64,000 nt of DNA from Desulfamplus sp964425195 (GCA_964425195.1 CAYRLG010000020.1:13453-77452), one strand, 5' to 3'; positions 19,500 through 28,984 are shown, numbered from the stretch's first letter. Made by a program: numbers and translations. The notes: a model not told the origin generated them from the letters alone.

Positions 19500-20024
19500 T
19501 TACTGCTTTCCTATTTCAAGAGCTTTAAGCACCATGCTTTTTGTGTTGGAAAGAGCTGTTACGCTTGCCTCGTACGCCCTTTTTGCCACAACCATGTCTG
19601 CCACCTCTGTTAGATGATCAACATTTGGCATCTTAACATAGCCAGTATTGGGATCAGCGTCAGGATGAGCAGGATTATAAACCAACCTGAAATCCTCTTG
19701 AGATTTTACTATTTCAACAACCTCAACACCAGTACCTTTACTTGGTTCAAAGGGCTTGAAAAGCTCTATAGGTTTAATCTCAACTTTTGCAATTCCATGT
19801 TTTTTAAAAAACTCGTCAGCTCTAACTTGTCGATCAAGAACTGTCTCAAATTCATCAATCTCTTTTCCTTTGAATATAACCATCTGACGGCGATATGGAC
19901 CACCTTCATCAGTTCTTGTAGTTTCAACATTGGCAAGGTTTTGTGCTATAAGGTTCATCTTTGTTCGATGTGCAGCAAGACCAGTTGCACTAACTCTTGA
20001 TGCGTTTAAAAGATCAGTTGCCAT
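19500..20024 (-). CDS. flgC: Flagellar basal-body rod protein FlgC
   Basis: 174 aa. The N-terminal rod signature (SATGLAAHRTKMNLIAQNLANVET) and C-terminal helix (ADMVVAKRAYEASVTALSNTKSM) bracket a middle domain that is longer than usual for FlgC (typically 135-150 aa). The extra residues fall around 55-100. It follows flgB by 17 bases. Confidence 0.95.
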   Translation of the reverse strand: MATDLLNASRVSATGLAAHRTKMNLIAQNLANVETTRTDEGGPYRRQMVIFKGKEIDEFETVLDRQVRADEFFKKHGIAKVEIKPIELFKPFEPSKGTGVEVVEIVKSQEDFRLVYNPAHPDADPNTGYVKMPNVDHLTEVADMVVAKRAYEASVTALSNTKSMVLKALEIGKQ

Positions 20025-20041
20025 AGTATCACCCTCCTTTA

Positions 20042-20461
20042 TTACCTTCCACCTTCCTGAATTGAACTTTTAAGAATGGTCATCTTTCTTAAAAGCATCT
20101 CAGTCGTGGCTCGATATTTAATGTTATTCTCAGCAATATTGGTCATCTCAGTATCAATATCCACTGAATCCAAATGGTTAATATCTACAGATTGGCTTAT
20201 ATACTCTTTAATAGAAAATGGTTCAGGAGGATTTGTACCTGAAAAGTGTTTTTTATTTGTAATACTCATAATTGGTGCAGGCTCTACTCTATCTTCCATA
20301 GATTTTTCTAAAGTGCTCTTAAAATCGAGATCAACCGGTTTATATCCTATAGTATCCATATTGGCAATATTACCAGATATTAGGTTGTGTCGTCTTGCAG
20401 AGATATCAAGAGCATTTGAGAGCATTGTAAATGTTCTGTCATATATTCTTGAATTGCTCAT
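20042..20461 (-). CDS. flgB: Flagellar basal-body rod protein FlgB
   Basis: 139 aa. The N-terminal rod motif (ALDISARRHNLISGNIANMDT) is followed by a short variable region and a C-terminal helix (NIAENNIKYRATTEMLLRK). This is the first gene of the nine-gene basal-body operon, with a strong sigma-54 promoter match about 100 bases upstream. Length is typical. Confidence 0.96.
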   Translation of the reverse strand: MSNSRIYDRTFTMLSNALDISARRHNLISGNIANMDTIGYKPVDLDFKSTLEKSMEDRVEPAPIMSITNKKHFSGTNPPEPFSIKEYISQSVDINHLDSVDIDTEMTNIAENNIKYRATTEMLLRKMTILKSSIQEGGR

Positions 20462-20556
20462 TATTCTCTCCTCTTAAAATTTTAAATTTTGTCTCTACAG
20501 TTTGCTCTTTAATTATTACTATCAAGAGTTATGATATTAATATATGCAGTTGAAAG

Positions 20557-20571
20557 GCAACTTGTATGCCA
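20557..20571 (-). promoter_or_regulatory. Sigma-54 promoter for the flgB operon
   Basis: Read on the minus strand the site is TGGCATACAAGTTGC, matching the consensus TGGCAC-N5-TTGC with the invariant GG and GC dinucleotides exactly ten bases apart. Predicted transcription begins about 85 bases before the flgB start codon. Two sigma-54 activators are encoded immediately upstream, at 20720-22198 and 25072-26106. Confidence 0.75.
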
Positions 20572-20719
20572 AAATAAAATATAAAAGATATGTTAGCCGG
20601 TTTATCAGGATAAAAGCGGGTAAAATAACTAATAAAAAAACTATAACAGTTAAAAAAGCAGATTAGTTAGAGAATAAATTAGGAAGGATATAAGTTAAGA
20701 AGTATTTAGAGATGTGATA

Positions 20720-22198
20720 TTACCTTTTCTCTTTATATTCATTGAGCTTATTTCTAAGAGTTCTGACACTGATTCCAAGCAATTTTGCCGCATGTGTTCG
20801 GTTACCTTCAGTACGGTCAAGAGTGCTAAAAATAACACGCTGCTCAATATCTTTTAGTGAGCCTGATTCAATACGATATAGAGATTCGTCTATAGCTTGC
20901 TCATTACCGTTATCATCATAAGAAGTTAAACTCTCTTTATCATCATCGCTATTGACAAAATCGTCCATCAAAAGATCGTGCGGTTGAATCAATTCACCTT
21001 CTGCAAGCAGTACAGCTCTATGAATCATGTTCTGAAGTTCTCTTACATTTCCTGTAAATTTTTGTGATGCTAATACTTTGTACGCCTCTGGTGTCATTCC
21101 TTTGACATCTCTTGCGTCAAGAATACTGTACTGTTTTATAAAATGGTCGCAAAGAAGTTTTAAGTCTCCTTGTCGCTGTCTAAGAGGTGGAATGGTAAGA
21201 GGAATGGTATTTAGTCGATGGTAGAGATCTTCTCTGAACTCTCCATTACGAATAGCCTCTTTCATATCTCTGTTTGTTGAAGCTATAATTCTGACATCAA
21301 CCTGAACAGGCTCTCTGCCTCCAAGTCTGTCAACCGTCTTCTCCTGAAGTACCCTCAGCAGCTTTGCTTGAAGATGATACTGCATCTCTGTAATCTCATC
21401 AAGAAATAGAGAGCCATGATTTGCAAGTTCAAACTTTCCCTCTTTTCTTGTAATAGCTCCTGTGAATGCACCTTTTTCATGTCCAAAAAGCTCACTTTCA
21501 AGAAGGTTTTCAGGTAGAGCTGCGCAGTTAAGAGCTATAAATGGCATTGAACACCTTTTGCTATTTTGGTGAATAAACCGAGCAAAAAGCTCTTTTCCTG
21601 TACCACTCTCCCCCTGAATAAGAACAGATGCTGTGCTATCTGCAACGCGTTTTGCCATATTTAGCACCCTTTGCATCCCCTTATCAGAGGTTATAATTTC
21701 AACGGACGATAAATTTTGATTATTTATACTCTTTGGGTTAAACTCTATATTAAAAGCTGCTACTCCATTTTTAGCTCGCTTATCTATTTTCTCTTGTTCA
21801 ATTTTTCTGCGTTTAGCTAAAATTTTTTTAAGAGAGAGTTCTATCTGTTCAAAAGAGATTGGTTTAATAAGAAAATCAAACGCACCATGCTTCATTAATG
21901 AAACAGCTTCCTCAACAAGTGGATGCTCTGAAATTACCATCACCTCAGTTAATGGATTAAACTCTTTAACCAGTTTAAGAAAGTTAAGGGCAATAAAGTC
22001 TGGTGTATCAATATCTGCAATTACAAGCAAAAAATCTTTATCAATACTATCAACACTCTCTGTCTTATTTATAACTAATTCTGCATTTGTTCCATCTTGA
22101 ACAACATCAACTTTATAGCCAAAATCTTCAAGAAAACGGGTCATCTCCATCCGCTCCCTGAAATTGTGCTCTATAATAAGAACTCTATGTTCAGCCAT
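20720..22198 (-). CDS. Sigma-54-dependent NtrC-family regulator (flagellar type)
   Basis: 492 aa. The N-terminal receiver is atypical: the acidic pair that binds Mg is Glu10-His11, although the phospho-site position Asp62 (VIADIDTP) and Lys112 are kept. The AAA+ domain has Walker A GESGTGKE (196-203) and GAFTGA (243-248), the sigma-54 contact loop. A Fis-type helix-turn-helix closes the protein (AKLLGISVRTLRNKLNEY). It lies 11 bases after the TPR gene and directly upstream of the flgB operon. This suggests a FlgR/FlrC-like activator of the flagellar sigma-54 promoters. Confidence 0.9.
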   Translation of the reverse strand: MAEHRVLIIEHNFRERMEMTRFLEDFGYKVDVVQDGTNAELVINKTESVDSIDKDFLLVIADIDTPDFIALNFLKLVKEFNPLTEVMVISEHPLVEEAVSLMKHGAFDFLIKPISFEQIELSLKKILAKRRKIEQEKIDKRAKNGVAAFNIEFNPKSINNQNLSSVEIITSDKGMQRVLNMAKRVADSTASVLIQGESGTGKELFARFIHQNSKRCSMPFIALNCAALPENLLESELFGHEKGAFTGAITRKEGKFELANHGSLFLDEITEMQYHLQAKLLRVLQEKTVDRLGGREPVQVDVRIIASTNRDMKEAIRNGEFREDLYHRLNTIPLTIPPLRQRQGDLKLLCDHFIKQYSILDARDVKGMTPEAYKVLASQKFTGNVRELQNMIHRAVLLAEGELIQPHDLLMDDFVNSDDDKESLTSYDDNGNEQAIDESLYRIESGSLKDIEQRVIFSTLDRTEGNRTHAAKLLGISVRTLRNKLNEYKEKR

Positions 22199-22209
22199 AA
22201 GAATTACCT

Positions 22210-24879
22210 CTACGAACTTGAGACTTTTTCAGCTAATGCCAATGTGGTTAAACGCTCCTTTGCAAGACGTGACCAGATAGAGTCTTCAGCTCCAGCAACC
22301 TTTTCAAATGCCTCTTTTGCCTTTTCAAGAACATTGGCTTTTTGATAAGCATCACCAAGCATAAAGACAATATCAATAGAGTTATATCCACCAGTATCAG
22401 ATATTTTTAGTGCCATATCAAAGGCATCCACAGCTTTTACAAACAGCTTTTGCTCTAAATAGGATTTACCAAGTGATTTGTAGGCTCCTGAAATAAGATC
22501 ATAATTTTTTCCTGTTGCAGAGACATATTCTGTTACAGCTTTTTCAAAAATTTCTGACACTTTTTTCCAATCATTTAGCTTTTTGTAAACTTCTGCTTCA
22601 AGGCTTAAAATATTTCCCTTTTCCACTCTATCTTTGCTCAACTCATAGCCACTTTTGAAATTTTTTGCAGCTTTGATCAACTCTCCCTTATCAAAGAGTA
22701 TATCTCCTGTACGAACATAAGCTGCAACTTTATCTGGTCCTATTTCTGCACGTTCTATATATGCCTTTAAAACATTTAAAGCATCATCTCTTCTTCCAGA
22801 TTCATCCATAGCGATACCAAGTCCAAATAAAAGCTCAAGAGGTCTATCACTCTGTTGGAACTGTTTGTAGGACTCCATTAGTTGATTAAACGCCTGTTCG
22901 TAAAGATGGGCATCAAGATAGGCAAGACCTGTGGTTAGAAAAATCTCGCGGCTCTCTAACCTGTCAAGCAGAACTTTTGCCCCTTCATAAGTCTTTAATA
23001 CTTCAGGATACTCTCCAGCCTTTAATTTATCTCTAAAAAGAGATTCATAAGCACTTTGCATAAGTTTAACAGCATCATAACGTAACCCTGTTGGGTGAGT
23101 AGCAAGAAGGTTTTCAATCTCCTCTATACATTTTTCATACTCCTTGTTGTTAAAATATAGTTCAGCAAGACGCATCATAGCAACTTTGGATAGCCTGTGA
23201 TCTGAAAAATCTGCCTTTACCATATTATATATCTCTTCTATTTTTGAACGATCTTTTAGGCAAAGAGCAATCCCCATAGCACTTCCAAGAAAACCCTCTG
23301 TACCGGGGAATTTATCCATAACAAATTGATAAACCACTTTTGCCCGTTCCAGATTTTTCTCGTAAAAATAGGTGTCTCCAACTTTTGTCATAACCATATC
23401 TTTATCGCTAATGTCATCAAACATATTATAAACTCTGGTTAGATTCTCTCTTGCAGGAATACTGTTTTGTAAAGCATATTCAGCTTCACCAATGCTTCTT
23501 AGAACTTCTGGGGAATCATATACAATTTCTGGATTGCTCTCTACAAGAGAGGTGAGAATATCTCTTGACTCAATATAGTGAAGTTTCTTAAAAAGAGCTT
23601 TACCAAGCCCAACTCCTGCATCAACAGCATAAACACTCTTTGAGTAGTTGTTGAAAACCTCTTTGTAGTTTTCAATAGCCCTATCGTTATACTCTTTATC
23701 TATATCTCCCTTTGCATCATAAATCTTTGCAAGGTAGTAGAGTGCCTCTGGTAAACCAGAATATGATTTATACTCATCAACAACAATGGTGAAATGACCT
23801 TCAGAAGCTGCACTGTTACCTAATTTATCATAGATAAGCCCTAAAGATGCGTGGGCAAATGGGGTAAGAGAGGAGGATTGCCAATTGACAAGAAGATTAT
23901 GAAAAAGAGATTCTGCCTTAAATAACTTCTCAAAATCGTCTTTGTTAGTCAACTTAGGTTCAATATCTTGTATGGTTTTATAAAATGTGTATGCTTTAAG
24001 AAAATCAGCTCTCTCAACACACTCAACCCCACCTTTTTCAAGATAGCCATCTAAAATATCAAAGGCATTTTGCCACTGCGACTGTTTTATAAGCATGTAG
24101 GCTTTTTTAAGCTCATTATCATTACAAGACATTAAATCTGCCTCAGCTATAATATCGCTTACATCACCAGCTATATCAGATAGACGATTTTTTCTTGTGC
24201 CATAAACCTTCTTCTCTACTTTGGTCTTTATTGGCTCATCCTTAGATTTAATATGTTCAGTTGATGGAGCTAATTTTGAAGCTATACTGCCACTTAAATC
24301 CTCAGATTTAGAAGTAATTGTTGGCTCTTTTAGCTTTGTTAAAGAGCTGCTTAAACTATCGCTCTTTTTGGGTGGTGGCGATTTAGAGGTAGTTTTTCTC
24401 TCTTTGTATCTCTGCTCTTTTTTAGAAGAGATGGATGATTGCGATGCACTATTTGATTTTATTTGGTTATTGATAGCAGTTTGATTGAATCTTACCGTCA
24501 AATTTAAACCGCTCTTATCCCAACTGTGTGATACTGATTTAAAGGGAACTTTGCCTGTAACTACAATTGCAAGCACATTTCCGGGAAGCTCATCTAACTC
24601 TATTTTGCGAATGGCATTATTTGTTTTATAAAAATGTGTCATACCTTTTGCAGGACGAATATTTTTAAGTGCAATGAGAACCTCTTTATCATCAACCATA
24701 ATCACTTTACCCTTAATCTTTTCCGTGACCTGAAGCCTTATTTCTGAGTTTCCATACTCTGAAAAGATACCTTTAAGTTCTGCACCTCTTGCAACATCTT
24801 TTTTGAGAGGAGAGATTACGCAGAACAGCATAGATAGTATTAATATAGTCTTTTTGGAATGCACTATCATCTCTGCCAT
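22210..24879 (-). CDS. Secreted/membrane TPR-repeat protein with AMIN-like N-terminus
   Basis: 889 aa. A signal or anchor segment is at about 8-28. A beta-rich domain at about 35-130 resembles AMIN-type domains, followed by a Ser/Lys/Pro-rich linker (about 135-240) and some 15 tetratricopeptide repeats to the C-terminus. AAAGGTG precedes the ATG. It lies downstream of a sigma-54 promoter match and 11 bases before the NtrC-type regulator. That suggests a role in flagellar or polar envelope assembly, possibly as the sensor input for that regulator. The molecular function is unknown. Confidence 0.7.
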   Translation of the reverse strand: MAEMIVHSKKTILILSMLFCVISPLKKDVARGAELKGIFSEYGNSEIRLQVTEKIKGKVIMVDDKEVLIALKNIRPAKGMTHFYKTNNAIRKIELDELPGNVLAIVVTGKVPFKSVSHSWDKSGLNLTVRFNQTAINNQIKSNSASQSSISSKKEQRYKERKTTSKSPPPKKSDSLSSSLTKLKEPTITSKSEDLSGSIASKLAPSTEHIKSKDEPIKTKVEKKVYGTRKNRLSDIAGDVSDIIAEADLMSCNDNELKKAYMLIKQSQWQNAFDILDGYLEKGGVECVERADFLKAYTFYKTIQDIEPKLTNKDDFEKLFKAESLFHNLLVNWQSSSLTPFAHASLGLIYDKLGNSAASEGHFTIVVDEYKSYSGLPEALYYLAKIYDAKGDIDKEYNDRAIENYKEVFNNYSKSVYAVDAGVGLGKALFKKLHYIESRDILTSLVESNPEIVYDSPEVLRSIGEAEYALQNSIPARENLTRVYNMFDDISDKDMVMTKVGDTYFYEKNLERAKVVYQFVMDKFPGTEGFLGSAMGIALCLKDRSKIEEIYNMVKADFSDHRLSKVAMMRLAELYFNNKEYEKCIEEIENLLATHPTGLRYDAVKLMQSAYESLFRDKLKAGEYPEVLKTYEGAKVLLDRLESREIFLTTGLAYLDAHLYEQAFNQLMESYKQFQQSDRPLELLFGLGIAMDESGRRDDALNVLKAYIERAEIGPDKVAAYVRTGDILFDKGELIKAAKNFKSGYELSKDRVEKGNILSLEAEVYKKLNDWKKVSEIFEKAVTEYVSATGKNYDLISGAYKSLGKSYLEQKLFVKAVDAFDMALKISDTGGYNSIDIVFMLGDAYQKANVLEKAKEAFEKVAGAEDSIWSRLAKERLTTLALAEKVSSS

Positions 24880-24937
24880 TTTACACCTTTACAATCAAAT
24901 TCAGATTTACAATACAAAAACAACTTATCTTGATAAA

Positions 24938-24953
24938 TGCAATATATATGCCT
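24938..24953 (-). promoter_or_regulatory. Sigma-54 promoter for the TPR/NtrC operon
   Basis: Minus-strand reading AGGCATATATATTGCA keeps the GG and GC dinucleotides ten bases apart, with the flanking CA and TT of the consensus. Predicted start lies about 50 bases before the TPR gene. The first T of TGGCA is an A, a common deviation. Confidence 0.6.
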
Positions 24954-25071
24954 TATAAAAATAAAACTTAAAATAGAAGAGGGGATAAAAAATAAGGGGG
25001 TAAAAAAAGTGCGGTAATATGCTAAAGAGTATCGTAGAGAATTAATGAGACTAAATTATAATTGAACAAGA

Positions 25072-26106
25072 TTACAAAAAAAGAAACTCCTCTTCTTGTG
25101 CTTGTTCAATATTCATTTTTTTAATTTTTTCCACAAGCGTGGTGCGATTCATTTTTAACAGCTCTGCTGCTCTTGCCTTTACCCAGTGTGTCTGTTCAAG
25201 AGCATAAAGGATCAAACTCCTTTGATACTCATCTACTGCCTCATTAAAGCCTATACCATTTTGAAATACACTCAAAACAGATGTTTTATCTAATCCTGCC
25301 GGAGTTTGCCTTGAAATATATTCAGGCAGATCAGAGGGCATAACAAAATTATCCTCTACCATGACAGATAGCCTCTCAACAAGATTTTCAAGCTCTCTGA
25401 CATTACCGGGCCAACTATAGCTGCTTAGAATAGCTAACGCCTCTTCAGAAAAGATCTTTTTTGTATAGCTACTATAACTACTTGTACGCTGTATGATCTT
25501 TTCTTGAAAATGGTCGATAAGGATCGGTAAATCACCAATACGCTCTCTTAAAGGTGGAACTTTAAGAGGAATAACATTAAGTCTATAAAAAAGGTCTTCA
25601 CGAAATGTGCCTTGTGTAATTGATGCTGCAAGGTCTTTATTTGTTGCAGATAGAATTCTTACATCAATATTTGTTGTTGTCGTACCACCAACCCTCTCAA
25701 TCTTACGCTCCTGCAAAGCTCTTAAAAGTTTAACTTGAAGATCAGGGCTCATATCTCCTATCTCATCAAGAAAAACTGTACCTCTATCTGCTAATTCAAA
25801 TCTTCCAACTCTTGACCTGTGAGCACCTGTAAAAGCTCCCTTCTCGTGCCCAAATAGCTCACTTTCAAGTAGCTCTCCTGGAATTGCACCACAGTTTATT
25901 ACAACCATTGGCTCTCTGCTTCTGTGGCTGTTATTGTGTATAGCTCTTGCAACTAACTCTTTTCCAGTCCCACTTTCGCCAGTAATAAGAACAGAAGCAT
26001 CAGAAACAGAAACTTTTCTGATAGTATTTAAAACCTGCTTTACAGCATCGCTTACCCCAGCAATCTCTTTACAGCAAAATTTATCTTTAGAAGATTTTAG
26101 TTCCAT
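25072..26106 (-). CDS. Sigma-54 activator without receiver domain
   Basis: 344 aa. The AAA+ domain begins almost at the N-terminus, with Walker A GESGTGKE at 43-50 and GAFTGA at 90-95. A Fis-type helix-turn-helix ends the protein (AAELLKMNRTTLVEKIKKM). There is no receiver, GAF or PAS domain, so it cannot be controlled by its own phosphorylation. Its ATG shares one base with the stop of the adjacent cheY-like gene, indicating translational coupling. It is probably a master activator of flagellar genes in the manner of FleQ/FlrA; this is inference from family and place. Confidence 0.85.
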   Translation of the reverse strand: MELKSSKDKFCCKEIAGVSDAVKQVLNTIRKVSVSDASVLITGESGTGKELVARAIHNNSHRSREPMVVINCGAIPGELLESELFGHEKGAFTGAHRSRVGRFELADRGTVFLDEIGDMSPDLQVKLLRALQERKIERVGGTTTTNIDVRILSATNKDLAASITQGTFREDLFYRLNVIPLKVPPLRERIGDLPILIDHFQEKIIQRTSSYSSYTKKIFSEEALAILSSYSWPGNVRELENLVERLSVMVEDNFVMPSDLPEYISRQTPAGLDKTSVLSVFQNGIGFNEAVDEYQRSLILYALEQTHWVKARAAELLKMNRTTLVEKIKKMNIEQAQEEEFLFL

Positions 26107-26480
26107 TATTTTAGTATCTTCTTTAATTTTTCTGAAATCGCTTCAGCAGTGAACGGTTTTACAACATAATTTGATACCCCAGCTTGCACAGCTTCAATAA
26201 CATTCTGTTTTTGAGCCTCTGCTGTTACCATGAGAAAAGGAGTTTTTGCATATTTTTTATTTGCTCTTACCCACTTTAGTAGTTCAAGTCCTGTCATTTT
26301 AGGCATGTTCCAGTCAGAGATAATAAGTTCAATATCATTTTTCTCAAGGGTTTCCATTGCTGTTGTGCCATCGTCAGCTTCCAGAAGATTTTTAAAACCA
26401 AGCTGTTTTAAAATATTTTTTAAAATCCTTCGCATGGTTGCAAAATCATCTACAATCAACACTTTTATCGACGTATTCAT
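26106..26480 (-). CDS. CheY-like chemotaxis response regulator
   Basis: 124 aa single receiver. Acidic Asp11-Asp12, phospho-acceptor Asp56 (ISDWNMP), Thr84 (MVTAE), Tyr103 and Lys106 are all present. This is the set that lets CheY bind FliM. It follows the cheX-like gene by 40 bases and overlaps the REC-less sigma-54 activator by one base. It therefore could control the flagellar motor, the activator, or both. Confidence 0.93.
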   Translation of the reverse strand: MNTSIKVLIVDDFATMRRILKNILKQLGFKNLLEADDGTTAMETLEKNDIELIISDWNMPKMTGLELLKWVRANKKYAKTPFLMVTAEAQKQNVIEAVQAGVSNYVVKPFTAEAISEKLKKILK

Positions 26481-26520
26481 TGGTTAAAGCCTCCTTAAAA
26501 TCTCTTATCAGAAAAAATAT

Positions 26521-26982
26521 CTATCTTTCAAAACAGACCTCTATGGTAAAGTCGCCATTATCGGTATAAAATGGAATAGCAATTCTGGGACCATTTGTGT
26601 AATGGGCAATACTGTGTGCTCTCCCCATAATAACAGAAGGGATAGCAGCTTTGAATGTTCTTCCTAACTCCTCTAACTCTTTTCTTGCCTGTCCTGACAC
26701 CATATTTGTCAACTCTCCCACAGCATCTGCAATATCTCCATTTAGACGTACCATTTTTTCGCCAAGCATATTGGAGACAATGGCAAGAATACATTTTTCT
26801 TGAAAAGTTACTGATATTGTGCCATTTGCAGCTCCAGTTAGCCCAATAACTCCAGTAACATCACCTTTGGCAACATTATCCTTTTTTAGATATGGTTTTC
26901 CAGGCTTTACCTTCATAAAAGCCATTGTCTCAAGAACGTTTAATGTTGCATTAATAAAAGGGTTGATTAATTTGACATCCAT
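26521..26982 (-). CDS. CheX-like chemotaxis phosphatase
   Basis: 153 aa, one CheC/CheX domain. The phosphatase helix has the ExxN signature (Glu90-Asn93 in VGELTNMVSGQA). CheX removes phosphate from CheY-P, and the next gene encodes a CheY-like protein. The opening INPFINATLNVLETM is typical of CheX. The pairing makes a self-contained receiver/phosphatase unit outside a large che operon. Confidence 0.88.
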   Translation of the reverse strand: MDVKLINPFINATLNVLETMAFMKVKPGKPYLKKDNVAKGDVTGVIGLTGAANGTISVTFQEKCILAIVSNMLGEKMVRLNGDIADAVGELTNMVSGQARKELEELGRTFKAAIPSVIMGRAHSIAHYTNGPRIAIPFYTDNGDFTIEVCFER

Positions 26983-27055
26983 TAATTAGTACCTCAAATT
27001 GTTTTAATAGTCATCATGCTTTGACTTTAGACAATTTTTTAATATGCAATATAAC

Positions 27056-27394
27056 TTATTCGGCACTGTTATACTGCACAATATTTTTTAGATGGGTATA
27101 AGTTTCAAGATCCATAGTGTCAAATATAATGCCCATCCCCTCTTCATCAACTCTTGCAACCTTAGCGTGAATAATAAGCTCAGTAGCGTCAACTCCTCCT
27201 GAAAGGATAATTTTTACCATACACTTAACTCCGGGAGAAACTTTTTTTTGAGTCTTTACAAATAGTCCCTTAACGCTCAAGTTAGTTGAGTTACCAGTAA
27301 TATCGATCTCTCTATCACTGTAGATCAATATAATACGTGTGGAAAATTGGACTCGTGTATGGTGTCTTCGTCCGATATTTTCAATTTGAGTCAT
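27056..27394 (-). CDS. PilZ-domain protein
   Basis: About 112 aa from the ATG at 27392-27394; the frame extends upstream only to a TTG. The c-di-GMP-binding PilZ signature is visible: an RRHHTRVQF arginine motif near the N-terminus and a downstream NLSVKGLF loop matching the D/NxSxxG pattern. It sits between CheX and an HD-GYP regulator, so production, degradation and sensing of c-di-GMP are all encoded in this window. Confidence 0.85.
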   Translation of the reverse strand: MTQIENIGRRHHTRVQFSTRIILIYSDREIDITGNSTNLSVKGLFVKTQKKVSPGVKCMVKIILSGGVDATELIIHAKVARVDEEGMGIIFDTMDLETYTHLKNIVQYNSAE

Positions 27395-27418
27395 GGAAAA
27401 AAACCTTTTTATCAAAAA

Positions 27419-28984
27419 TCAGAAATCGTGGGGCCAAACATCATCGACAATAGTTAAAAAAACTTCGACAACCTCGGGATCAAACTGAGTGCCAGAACAC
27501 TCCTTTATAATAGAGACAACTTTCTCTTTCTCCATTTTCTTTCGATAAGCTCTATCTGAGGACATTGCGTCAAACGCATCAGCCACAGATAGCACTCTTG
27601 CAAGTTTAGGAATCTCATACTGCTTAAGTCCATCAGGATATCCTTTACCATTAAAGTATTCGTGGTGATGTCTTATAATATCTTGCTCTCTTTCCCACAA
27701 CCCAAGTTTACCAACAATATCTGCACCAATTGCAGGATGCTCTTTTATCTTTTCAAACTCTTCGTCTGTCAACCTACCCGGCTTTAAAAGGATATCATCT
27801 CTAATACCAATTTTGCCTATATCATGGAGCTGTCCTGCAAAACTTAAAATATCCAACTCTTCCTCAGAACAACCCATTGTTTTTCCAATAGTATATGAAA
27901 CTTCAGCCACACGAGTTGAGTGTTTACGTGTATATGAGTCTCTTGCCTCAAGAGCAGCAACAAAAGCATAGAGTGTAGAGAAGAGATTGTCATAAATATT
28001 TTCATACAAAGCGATATTTTCAATAGCTGATGCAGCTTTTTGGGTGATAAAGCTCATGTAATAGATATCTTTATCGCTAAAGTAGTGAGCACTATATTTA
28101 TTACTACCCCCAGATTCAACCATAATAGATGCGGTTACTACACCAAACGGTTTTTCTCTAATTTTTACAGGTACAACTATAAAAGAGAGTATATTGTCTG
28201 GAAGCCCATCAACACCACAATTTTTTCCAACTAAACAGGGCTTATCATCTGAAATAACATCCATAAAGAATTTACAAAGTTGAGAGGAAATATCTCCTGA
28301 TAGACTCTCATCTAAATCTGTGCTTGCTATTGGAATAAAAGAGAGTTCATCGCCTGAGTGGATATAGAAGTTCACTTTGTCCGCCTTAACTACATCCATA
28401 CCAAGTGAAACAACTCTACTAAAGATACCGTATGTAGAATCAGACCCGGAGAAGTCCTCCATGATACGATTAAGTGTATTTAACTCATCTACACGAGATA
28501 GTAGTTCATCATTTAAGCCTTTTAAACGCTCTTTTCGCTCAATCTCTTCTCTAAGTATTAGATTTTCAACAAAAAGTCCCCTCTCTCTCATTATCCGCCT
28601 TAAACTTAACTCCATCTGCTCTAAGTTTACAGGTTTAACAAGATAATCTACTACACCATTTTTCAAGGTTCTTATGGTATTTTCTAAAGAGGGGTAACCT
28701 GTCATAACAATAACAGGAAGGGTATTGTCAATGCGTCTTATCTGTTCTGCAAGCTCAAGTCCATCCATTTCAGGCATATTGATATCTGTAAAGCAGCAGC
28801 CTATTTTTACAGATTCAATGACCTTAATAGCTTCAATACCATTGCTTGCTGTATAGACATTGTAACCTCGCCTCTCAAAGTACTCCTGTGTAATCTCAAG
28901 AATACCATCTTCGTCATCAACTACCAGTATAGTATTTTTACCGTTATCTATCATACTTGGTTTTCCAAAATTATCGTCCGTCAT
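27419..28984 (-). CDS. Response regulator with GAF and HD-GYP domains (c-di-GMP phosphodiesterase)
   Basis: 521 aa. The receiver (about 17-135) has phospho-site Asp67 (FTDINMPEMDG). A GAF-like domain spans about 165-325 after a short coiled coil. The C-terminal HD-GYP domain has QLHDIGKIG, an HHHEYFNGKGYPDG stretch and SVADAFDAMSSDR, so the metal ligands and GYP motif are intact. It is expected to hydrolyse c-di-GMP. It is the first gene of the minus-strand run leading to the PilZ and CheX genes. Confidence 0.92.
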   Translation of the reverse strand: MTDDNFGKPSMIDNGKNTILVVDDEDGILEITQEYFERRGYNVYTASNGIEAIKVIESVKIGCCFTDINMPEMDGLELAEQIRRIDNTLPVIVMTGYPSLENTIRTLKNGVVDYLVKPVNLEQMELSLRRIMRERGLFVENLILREEIERKERLKGLNDELLSRVDELNTLNRIMEDFSGSDSTYGIFSRVVSLGMDVVKADKVNFYIHSGDELSFIPIASTDLDESLSGDISSQLCKFFMDVISDDKPCLVGKNCGVDGLPDNILSFIVVPVKIREKPFGVVTASIMVESGGSNKYSAHYFSDKDIYYMSFITQKAASAIENIALYENIYDNLFSTLYAFVAALEARDSYTRKHSTRVAEVSYTIGKTMGCSEEELDILSFAGQLHDIGKIGIRDDILLKPGRLTDEEFEKIKEHPAIGADIVGKLGLWEREQDIIRHHHEYFNGKGYPDGLKQYEIPKLARVLSVADAFDAMSSDRAYRKKMEKEKVVSIIKECSGTQFDPEVVEVFLTIVDDVWPHDF

